Assembly: GCA_031254675.1 (NCBI GenBank)
Contig: JAIRTV010000279.1
Location: forward strand, 1 to 11,205
Source: Planctomycetaceae bacterium
GTDB lineage: Bacteria; Planctomycetota; Planctomycetia; Pirellulales; Thermoguttaceae
Length of the DNA stretch: 11,205 nucleotides
Reading direction: 5' to 3'
This document shows positions 6,001 to 11,205 of this stretch, one piece after another. The translations under genes and the position numbers were made by a program. Below the pieces are notes generated by a model. The model had not been told where the DNA came from and did not search any database. It saw only the letters and a program-made list of their open reading frames with translations. Position 1 is the first letter of the stretch; every line of letters begins with the position of its first letter.

Positions 6001-8746
6001 ATATTCGGAATACACAACGGATTGTTTGCGAAAAACACTTTTGGAAGCGATTCGAAACGATTATTCAGCATGGTCTTCTGCCGGATCAGAATTGGAAGCC
6101 TTAGCGGAATTTCCAGAAGAACTCGGCGAAATCTTGTTTGCTCGCGCTCAAGGTGCATTACAAAACAGTGAAACGGACAAATTAACAGAATCGATAAAAT
6201 TAACCGAATTGACGGAATTACTTCAAAAAGTCTTTTATCTTGAATCGGAACACTCGGTTCAAGTTCCGGTCAATCACGAACTTTCGTCGCAACTCCATCG
6301 TATTTTGGGAACAATGTTGGAACAATCGCTGAAAAGTAACAAAAATCCAGAACTCAAAAATAGTATCAATCGCGTTGCCGAATTGATTTTTCAACAGTTG
6401 CAAGACGAGAAAATTCCTGCTCAATTCGTTGCGAAAATAAAAGCGGACAATCACTCCGAATGGACGAAAAAGCAAATTCTGTTACGTCCGTGGTGGGAAC
6501 AGGAATCGATGTTATTGTTTCCTGAAATACGATGTTGGCAAGTTTTTACCGAACTGTTTCAGCAAGTCCCGATTTTCGAGCAAGCCGAAAAAAAGTTACG
6601 GGAACAGTATGAGCGTCATCATTTTTTCTCGGCATTGGAATTGGCGTGGAATTTTCCGGCGGAATGGTTTTTGCCGGAGAAATTTTTTGAATCGAAAAAC
6701 AAAAAAAACGCAACGGATTCTTCTGTTGTTTCAAATTCTTCAAACATCGCGCCGTCGGCACAAACAACGGTTTCACAAATACCAACATTCGATTTTGAAA
6801 AAACGCATTATCTGGCAACGCTTTTGGAATCACAGGGAAATATCGCGGATGCGGTTTATTATTACAGGATTCTCGAAAAATATCACAAAGAACAAGGACA
6901 ACAACCGAAACAAAATATTTGGGAAAAACCGAAATTCAAAGAATTTTACGAACAAGAAATACAGACGGTCAATTGGCGTGAGGGTGATGTTTTGATTGAA
7001 GACGATCCGCAAACGGGGATTTCGTGGCAACCTTCGCAGCAAGGACAAAATGCTGTTACGCGAATTCTTCGGGCGGCGCAACCTCGTCATCGTTTTACGG
7101 CGAACCAACAATACAGTTTACCGTTTTTGGGTTCTTATGAACCGTTCCTTTCGCCGTACAGTTATTCATTGGAAACGATTCAGCCGGATGTTTTTTTGGT
7201 TTGTTATGATCGTTCCGGCAATGAGCGATGGCGAAGTTGTCTTTCGGGAATTTATTCGGACATGATGGATTATGGTTTTTTCAACGAAAATTCCAGTCAT
7301 TATTCGTATGGATTTTCGGATCAGACCGTTTATTTGAAGGGTTGTAATCATGTACTCCTTTTTGTGCGGGACAATGAAATGATTGCGTTTGACACATTTC
7401 GTTGCAATTTGGAAGACAGCCCGAAAATTTTGTGGACGAAAACACTTTCTTCAATTCTTCCGAGTCGGCAAATGTCCGGTTCAGTTGCTTTGAGCAATTT
7501 TCAGATCAGGACAACACCGTCGGATCGTCGTTTTCCGAAAGAATCGTTATTTGTTTCGCCGCAGGTTGTGTGTTATTGTGATGCGGGTTATGTTTACGGA
7601 TTGCACCCGATGACGGGGCAAACTCTTTGGACTCGTAAAATTGCGTCAACATCATGTTCTATTTTGGGTGATCGGGAAAATTTGTTTCTAATTTTTCCTG
7701 ATACTCATCAAGCGATTGCGATTGATCCGTTGGTTGGTCGAGAGTTGGCGTCGGGAACAATTCCACACGGCGGAATTATGGCGTTTGAAACGAATATTGT
7801 TTTTTTGAAACGAGTTTCTTCTTTACCCGCCACTTCCAATTCTTCTCATAATTTCCAGCTTTATTTGAGTGATCTTCGTGAATTGTTTCAGAAACGTCGT
7901 CGTGCTTTAATTGTTACGGACGATACCGAATCGGGAATGATTCCGTCAATTCCAACGTATCCGATTGGTGATCATTTTTCGCACGAATCAATGGTGCGTT
8001 CGATTTGTTCCGGAAGATTTTTGGCGATTGTTTCTTGGACATCGAAAATGTTACGAATTTATGATCTCCAAACCAAGCGAGATATTTTTGGTGCTGAAAA
8101 TGATTGGGGCGTGCGAACCGGTGCGGTACTTTCCGGACTAACACTTCGCGAACCGTCACGACAACACGATTGTGATTTTGATGTTGAATTATTGGGAGAT
8201 CAATTTTTGGTTTATTTTACGGAATCGGGCGAAGTCAATCTTCGTTCGTCGGATGAAATGGAAGACGGTGTTCTTTTCAAAAGGCGACGGAGTCCGGTTG
8301 TCAATGTTCATGCGCGTCCTGTTGGTTCCGGTTACATGATGCTTTACGATCTTGATGGAAAACCGTGTTGGACACAACCGGTTGGGATTGACGATTGGTA
8401 TCGTCTTCTTCGGGTTCCGCCGAATGTTCCTGTTGCGTTATTTGCGGTGATGTTCAATGAAGAGGTGTCGGGGCAACCGACAATTTCATCAACAGCGTTA
8501 CTGGGAATTGATAAACGAACCGGTAAAACCCGTTTTCGTGCGTTAATTCCGCCATTGCAACGTCCTTTGCTCCAAGGGTTTCGCCTAACGGTTGATCTGA
8601 ACAACCAGAAAATTTCCTTCCTTGCTCCCGGGCGAACTGTTCATGTGAAATTTACAGACCAAACCAAAACTCCACCTCCAAAAACCGAAAAAACTGTTTC
8701 CCCGTTAAACAAGTTATCGCATGAATGGTTGGAGTTGTTTCAATAA
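3008..8746 (+). CDS. Giant exported TPR and PQQ-like beta-propeller protein
   Basis: This 1912-residue protein begins with a signal peptide (about 1-23, ending G-L-A/Q-E) and is probably periplasmic or surface-exposed. Residues about 65-350 are helical and TPR-like, interrupted by a short Pro-rich repeat of the type I-Q-P-D (about 98-109). Propeller blades with the pattern A-x-D-x-x-T-G-x-x-x-W follow at about 368, 475, 588, 642, 722, 755 and 847. An Asn-rich low-complexity linker lies at about 513-556. A second helical region covers about 950-1300, with clear TPRs near 968-1001 and 1267-1292. A second propeller has blades at about 1397, 1456, 1525, 1681, 1774 and 1831. GGAG at 2996-2999 sits 8 bases before the ATG. 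The family resembles planctomycete proteins annotated as BamB-like or PQQ-repeat. Such blades often serve as binding scaffolds without PQQ, and I see no enzymatic motif. The frame is intact throughout. Confidence 0.9.
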   Translation: MFRNILILLSFWMFVEAIQIGLAQEQQEQVDESDVVEDVQKSETVNPFFERLVPPDRITLRRYDQTGRLIEAGKLAEAAQLLGTILENPVDYFVPPNIQPDIQPDIQPPNFSSQTSNKLFGNLVLERLQGLPRKALESYSLQFEAQARRLLENAVQNGSIEEIQLVSKLYFPTTSGATASFLLGIDQFEHGAYETAMLTLQRLNQSRHDLTPFEPVLSLTLASTQLRFQQKDQARQTIEQLLKRYPTPTILFFGNELWKPKSTDEIIARLETLIEESKTNQSKAHSTALWLEQTGWLLGMGTPSQNTETLTQKPLLELIWSVPILNKLIFNWEADNLLNLVQNSSDTYIPAAQPLIVDDRLLTRGMNEITAVDRQTGKQLWTATETEYRISKKIQLPFSMNMNTARISSQNYRGLLRLFFWHDRITHQMSSDGSRLFTVDGLDMRSLAYAALGRGVRNLQIGKKSIEDPRWGPGNTLVARDVKTGQILWQIGKFPYVQKRFDQYVEEFEPEQKKKEPQNSSSSTKNLNENTNNNANDNINKNTNENSQTVAKQNDHFTEEELFFSETWFLGAPLPFRGRLHVIGENGGVVRLMVLDAESGRLIRQQPLGIPENPFEMDPLRKYYGLIPSASNGLILCPTGIGFVVALDVATMTPVWCFSYLATEKENGNTRNQFRPMRNQFGGMVHGQNDEFRRLFAFTGWQVPTLMIDNNRILVAPPDDPALYCLDLLTGKLLWQKKELKHEHALYVACIRNETAYIVTPRSMLALNMETGEPVWEFSLTAVSPPKEQLQQQFPKQSHEHPDTELANAQTSSETNTKPNLCFPHALKPNGIGVHNGNQYFLPFTDGYLGMIDLDRGTMEIMSSQLVSQTSSTIIESKKDSKRNESDSDFGTELLSLRGGNFPLFSTGREINDPVYNSLLRQEITLGNLIGFRGRFFSQTPNRILCFDQLEPLKEEATNRLKVNPNDAEGLLQLGRVRRAEGNIAESIALFRRSLQSQYSEYTTDCLRKTLLEAIRNDYSAWSSAGSELEALAEFPEELGEILFARAQGALQNSETDKLTESIKLTELTELLQKVFYLESEHSVQVPVNHELSSQLHRILGTMLEQSLKSNKNPELKNSINRVAELIFQQLQDEKIPAQFVAKIKADNHSEWTKKQILLRPWWEQESMLLFPEIRCWQVFTELFQQVPIFEQAEKKLREQYERHHFFSALELAWNFPAEWFLPEKFFESKNKKNATDSSVVSNSSNIAPSAQTTVSQIPTFDFEKTHYLATLLESQGNIADAVYYYRILEKYHKEQGQQPKQNIWEKPKFKEFYEQEIQTVNWREGDVLIEDDPQTGISWQPSQQGQNAVTRILRAAQPRHRFTANQQYSLPFLGSYEPFLSPYSYSLETIQPDVFLVCYDRSGNERWRSCLSGIYSDMMDYGFFNENSSHYSYGFSDQTVYLKGCNHVLLFVRDNEMIAFDTFRCNLEDSPKILWTKTLSSILPSRQMSGSVALSNFQIRTTPSDRRFPKESLFVSPQVVCYCDAGYVYGLHPMTGQTLWTRKIASTSCSILGDRENLFLIFPDTHQAIAIDPLVGRELASGTIPHGGIMAFETNIVFLKRVSSLPATSNSSHNFQLYLSDLRELFQKRRRALIVTDDTESGMIPSIPTYPIGDHFSHESMVRSICSGRFLAIVSWTSKMLRIYDLQTKRDIFGAENDWGVRTGAVLSGLTLREPSRQHDCDFDVELLGDQFLVYFTESGEVNLRSSDEMEDGVLFKRRRSPVVNVHARPVGSGYMMLYDLDGKPCWTQPVGIDDWYRLLRVPPNVPVALFAVMFNEEVSGQPTISSTALLGIDKRTGKTRFRALIPPLQRPLLQGFRLTVDLNNQKISFLAPGRTVHVKFTDQTKTPPPKTEKTVSPLNKLSHEWLELFQ

Positions 8747-8773
8747 TAAAGAGTCGTCAATAAATTCATCACG

Positions 8774-8833
8774 CTTTGAATTCATGTACTTTGAATTCAT
8801 GCACTGTGAATTCATGCACTGTGAAATTTGAAA
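8774..8833. repeat. 15-bp tandem repeat, about four copies
   Basis: Units begin at 8774, 8789, 8804 and 8819. The first three read C-T-(T/G)-T-GAATTCATG-(T/C)-A and differ at only two positions. The fourth is degenerate (CTGTGAAATTTGAAA), and a decayed partial copy containing AATTCAT precedes the array. Each good unit carries the 8-base palindrome TGAATTCA. The array lies in the gap between the propeller gene and the esterase gene, just upstream of a candidate promoter. Adjacent units without spacers argue against a CRISPR array. It may be a slippage-prone spacer or a set of protein-binding sites. Confidence 0.85.
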
Positions 8834-8857
8834 CTATTGATTTTTTGGTGGGCATGA

Positions 8858-8886
8858 TTTTCAAACGGTCAGAGTTTTGATACAAT
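8858..8886 (+). promoter_or_regulatory. Promoter candidate for the esterase gene
   Basis: TTTTCA (8858-8863) and TACAAT (8881-8886) are separated by exactly 17 bases and match the -35 and -10 hexamers at 4/6 and 5/6. The implied transcript starts near 8893, about 90 bases before the esterase start. It lies 25 bases downstream of the 15-bp repeat array, which could modulate it. No other strong pair was seen in this gap. Confidence 0.4.
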
Positions 8887-8983
8887 TCTGAAATTGTTTT
8901 TAGTGTTGTTCAACATCATGTTCTATTTGCTGCGTGACGTTGTTCGTTGTTTGATTTTGCTTCCAATGTACAGGAGAAAAATG

Positions 8984-10414
8984 ATGAGAAGAATAATTTT
9001 GGCTGTGGGATTTTTGTTCCTTTTTAATGTTTCCGTTCATGCTGATGTTCGGTTGCCGTCGATTATCGGTTCCAACATGGTTCTGCAACAGAAATTGGCG
9101 AATCCTATTTGGGGTTGGGCTGATGCCGGCGAAGAAGTAACCGTGTCAACCAACGGTCAGACAAAAAGTACAAAAACCGGAACCGACGGTAAATGGTCGG
9201 TTGTTCTTGATCCGCAAGAAGTCGGCGGTCCTTTCACGTTGACGATTAAGGGAAAGAACGAATTAACTCTTGAAAATGTTATGGTTGGCGAAGTTTGGCT
9301 TGCATCCGGACAATCCAATATGCAATGGAATGTTCAAAATTCGACAAATTCCCGTAACGACATCCAACAAGCGGATTTTCCGAATATTCGTTTGATTACC
9401 GTTCCCGCCGTGAGCAAAACAACACCACAAGAGAATTTCAACGGAAAATGGGAACCTTGTACGCCGAAAAGTGTACCGAATTTTAGTGCGGTTGCCTTTT
9501 TCTTTGGTCGTAAATTGCACCAAGACCTGAAAATTCCGGTGGGATTGATTCATTGCTCTTGGGGAGGTTCGTCCTGTGAAACATGGATCAATCCTGATGT
9601 TGTTGCGAAAATTCCGGAATTTGCCAAAATGATGGAACGTCGTGTTGCTGCGGAAAAGAAACAACCGGCAGGCGGCGATAACCACACTGTTGGGTATCTC
9701 TATAACGGCATGATTCGTCCTGTTCTTGGTTACGGAATTCGCGGTGTCGTCTGGTATCAGGGCGAACACAACGCCGGTCGTGCGTATCAATATCGTACAT
9801 TATTTCCGACCTTGATTCAAAATTGGCGCGACGAATGGAAACAAGGTGATTTTCCGTTTTATTGGGTTCAATTAGCCAATTTTATGGCAACAAAAAATAA
9901 TCCTGATAACAGTGCTTGGGCGGAATTGCGTGAGGCACAAAGTAAGACGCGATCACTACAAAATACCGGTGAAGCCGTAATTATTGATATTGGCGAGGCG
10001 AAAGATATTCATCCGCGCAACAAACAAGATGTGGGTTATCGTTTGGCAATTCTTGCGTTGAAACAAGATTACGGCAAAGATATTCCGCACGAAAGTCCAC
10101 GTTACAAGTCGGCGACATTCGAAAACGGAAAAGCAACCCTGAAATTCGATTTCGCTTACGATGGACTTTATTCACGCGGGGCGTTGCCAACCGGATTTGC
10201 TATTGCCGGTGAAGATAAAATTTTTCACTGGGCGGTTGCGGAGATTATTGATAAAGATACGGTTGTGGTTTCGTCGCCCCAAGTCGCGAATCCGGTTGCG
10301 GTTCGATACGGTTGGGCGGACAATCCGGTTGTTACACTATACAACTCCGCCAAATTACCGCTATGCCCATTCCGAACCGATGATTGGTCAGGAATTACCG
10401 TGAATAATCAGTAA
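8984..10414 (+). CDS. Exported sialate O-acetylesterase (SASA/SGNH family)
   Basis: The product removes O-acetyl groups from sialic acid or another acetylated glycan, opening it to glycosidases. The 476-residue protein has a signal peptide (about 1-20, cut after V-H-A). A beta-rich N-terminal region (about 21-100) begins D-V-R-L-P-S-I-I-G-S-N-M-V-L-Q-Q, as is usual in this family. The SGNH-like catalytic domain follows. The nucleophile is Ser111 in G-Q-S-N-M-Q-W, an S-W-G-G-S block follows, V-W-Y-Q-G-E lies near 255, and the D-I-H-P motif supplies Asp341 and His343. The catalytic set is complete. ATG 8984 is 7 bases after AGGAG (8972-8976). ATG 8981 is in frame but only 4 bases away, and the open frame extends further back without support. 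It is followed closely by a strong terminator, so it is probably a single-gene transcript. Confidence 0.93.
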   Translation: MRRIILAVGFLFLFNVSVHADVRLPSIIGSNMVLQQKLANPIWGWADAGEEVTVSTNGQTKSTKTGTDGKWSVVLDPQEVGGPFTLTIKGKNELTLENVMVGEVWLASGQSNMQWNVQNSTNSRNDIQQADFPNIRLITVPAVSKTTPQENFNGKWEPCTPKSVPNFSAVAFFFGRKLHQDLKIPVGLIHCSWGGSSCETWINPDVVAKIPEFAKMMERRVAAEKKQPAGGDNHTVGYLYNGMIRPVLGYGIRGVVWYQGEHNAGRAYQYRTLFPTLIQNWRDEWKQGDFPFYWVQLANFMATKNNPDNSAWAELREAQSKTRSLQNTGEAVIIDIGEAKDIHPRNKQDVGYRLAILALKQDYGKDIPHESPRYKSATFENGKATLKFDFAYDGLYSRGALPTGFAIAGEDKIFHWAVAEIIDKDTVVVSSPQVANPVAVRYGWADNPVVTLYNSAKLPLCPFRTDDWSGITVNNQ

Positions 10415-10448
10415 AAATGGGCAATATTTCCCTATGATTTCCACGTTT

Positions 10449-10491
10449 GGCGGGCAACTTTTCGCCGAAAGGTTGTCTGCCTGTTTTATTT
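10449..10491 (+). terminator. Strong hairpin terminator after the esterase gene
   Basis: Bases 10449-10463 pair with 10467-10481 along 15 consecutive positions, counting G-U wobbles, around a GCC loop. The stem is followed by TGTTTTATTT. It starts 34 bases after the esterase stop. The loop-proximal part (CGCCGAAAGGTTG) closely resembles the palindrome and repeats at 40-93, so this terminator may derive from, or belong to, a dispersed palindromic element. Confidence 0.75.
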
Positions 10492-10725
10492 ACCTAAATT
10501 AACAACCAACTTTGAACTGTAAGAATACTGTCAAAAATAGACACATTTCCTGTTTTGATTGCAAAATTGTGTATTTTTTTGCGACACTCAATGATTCGTT
10601 TGTTGTCAATGAAGTAATTTATTGAGGAATCAATTCGAATCATAAAGAGTTTATTCTCTTACAATACCATGTTTTATAAATACTTGGCAAAAACATTGGT
10701 CAAGGTGGTCGTGATGGCATAAAAA
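10492..10725. other. AT-rich non-coding stretch
   Basis: I see no credible gene here on either strand. An 8-base inverted repeat, ATGATTCG (10591-10598) and CGAATCAT (10636-10643), is separated by 37 bases. The sequence TTGGTCA at 10696-10702 recurs as an arm of the palindrome at 10801. Poly-T and poly-A runs are common. Nothing matches a tRNA, rRNA or known riboswitch pattern. Confidence 0.5.
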
Positions 10726-10767
10726 TTGCATTTTATAAGTTGCACTTTATAAATTGCATCTTATAAG
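10726..10767. repeat. 14-bp tandem repeat, three copies
   Basis: The units TTGCATTTTATAAG (10726-10739), TTGCACTTTATAAA (10740-10753) and TTGCATCTTATAAG (10754-10767) are adjacent and differ from one another at one to three positions. Each unit carries a -35-like TTGCA(T/C) and a -10-like TATAA(G/A). As a result, hexamers from neighbouring units fall 16 bases apart (10726 with 10748, 10740 with 10762), giving overlapping promoter-like pairs. They may be functional promoters, binding sites or simple slippage products. Confidence 0.85.
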
Positions 10768-10800
10768 TTGGTGTTTTTTGTCGATGATTATGTTTGGGAT

Positions 10801-10819
10801 TTGGTCATGTGTTGACCAA
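10801..10819. promoter_or_regulatory. Perfect 7-bp inverted repeat, possible operator
   Basis: TTGGTCA (10801-10807) and TGACCAA (10813-10819) flank a 5-base centre. The site lies 61 bases upstream of the -35 hexamer of the best promoter in the window, a position suited to an activator. Another TTGGTCA half-site is at 10696-10702. A short hairpin in RNA is possible, but no T-tract follows, so it is not a terminator. Confidence 0.45.
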
Positions 10820-10880
10820 TTATTTGACATGACAGAAAAAATTAAGTTTAAAATAATTTTAAAAAAATTAAAAAAATGTC

Positions 10881-10909
10881 TTTACATTTTGTTTGCTTTT
10901 ACTTAAAAT
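10881..10909 (+). promoter_or_regulatory. Strong sigma70-like promoter for the last gene
   Basis: TTTACA (10881-10886) and TAAAAT (10904-10909) each match the consensus at 5/6 with the optimal 17-base spacer. A dense run of A and T tracts (10839-10876) lies directly upstream, as in UP elements. Transcription would begin near 10916, leaving a leader of about 75 bases before the ATG at 10991. Confidence 0.6.
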
Positions 10910-10990
10910 TAGAGTTAACTTGATTTTGCTGAAGTGTTTTTCGAACATTCATTTTTTTAATGTCAACATACTAACAGAAGGAGACGAACA

Positions 10991-11205
10991 ATGAAATTTT
11001 ACTTCAAGCTGAAGGAAATTGGTTTGGCGATAGTCCTGATGGGGCTTTCGGGGTTTGTGTTTGCAGACCTAAACCGAGGTAGTGTTAAAGTTCCTGTAGT
11101 TATGGACGATTCGGGTAAGGAAGTCTCATTTGACTATACAGAAACTGGAGCTGATCAAGCGTCTTCGGGAACATGTGCAACGAATCCGTCAGAGGGTAAT
11201 AGTGA
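10991..11205 (+). CDS. Exported protein of unknown function, N-terminal part only
   Basis: The frame runs from ATG 10991 to the window end (71 complete codons plus two bases) with no stop. AGAAGGAG at 10976-10983 is a near-ideal ribosome-binding site 7 bases upstream. Residues 1-25 form a clear signal peptide: basic residues, then a hydrophobic core, ending F-V-F-A before D-L-N-R-G. The visible mature part (about 26-71) is polar and rich in Ser, Gly, Asp and Thr, with one Cys, and matches no family I recognise. The strong promoter, the AT-rich upstream tract and the good ribosome-binding site suggest a well-expressed secreted or surface protein. Confidence 0.8.
   Translation, partial: MKFYFKLKEIGLAIVLMGLSGFVFADLNRGSVKVPVVMDDSGKEVSFDYTETGADQASSGTCATNPSEGNS

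Noticed and set aside
3008..8746. PQQ-dependent dehydrogenase
   Set aside because: The blades show the general PQQ-like W and T-G pattern, but the two-propeller and TPR layout does not match quinoprotein dehydrogenases and no cofactor-site motif was recognised.
8774..8833. Small CRISPR array
   Set aside because: Units are 15 bases and directly adjacent with no unique spacers, and no cas gene is present.
10434..10502. Short open frame of 22 codons after the esterase gene
   Set aside because: It lies across the terminator hairpin, has no ribosome-binding site and no recognisable product.
10561..10582. Hairpin GCAAAA...TTTTGC as a terminator
   Set aside because: The stem is only 6 bp and AT-rich with a 10-base loop, and no gene ends nearby on either strand.

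Overview
The window looks like a piece of a low-GC planctomycete genome, probably from an anaerobic or gut-type lineage. This rests on gene content, since no marker gene is present. A very long secreted protein combining TPR-like helices with PQQ-type beta-propeller blades, an exported Cys-type sulfatase and a secreted sialate O-acetylesterase form a set typical of Planctomycetes. A, T and soft codons dominate, and every credible gene is on the + strand.

Layout. Positions 1-138 are unusually GC-rich and hold a perfect short palindrome followed by degenerate 16-bp tandem repeats. An AT-rich leader with several possible hairpins (about 278-355) precedes a compact cluster: a 113-residue Asp/Phe-repeat acidic protein (426-767), a DgkA-family membrane lipid kinase (about 838-1266) and an exported sulfatase (1266-2915). 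The kinase stop and sulfatase start overlap by one base, so these two are probably translationally coupled. After a 92-base gap comes a 1912-residue exported TPR/beta-propeller protein (3008-8746). A 237-base gap with a 15-bp tandem repeat and a possible promoter leads to a sialate O-acetylesterase (8984-10414), which ends in a strong hairpin terminator. The next 576 bases hold no gene but contain a 14-bp tandem repeat, a perfect 7-bp inverted repeat and the best promoter in the window. These precede an unrecognised exported protein that runs off the end (from 10991).

How the genes may work together. The sulfatase and the sialate O-acetylesterase both remove substituents (sulfate, O-acetyl) that block degradation of host or algal glycans, which fits a glycan-scavenging lifestyle. 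The DgkA-type kinase would act on a membrane lipid (undecaprenol or diacylglycerol) and has no obvious biochemical link to the sulfatase. The giant propeller protein is probably an envelope scaffold; no catalytic motif was recognised in it. I see no defence system, mobile element or CRISPR array. The least explained parts are the acidic repeat protein with its structured leader, the GC-rich palindromic repeat family seen at both ends of the window, and the regulatory region before the last gene.
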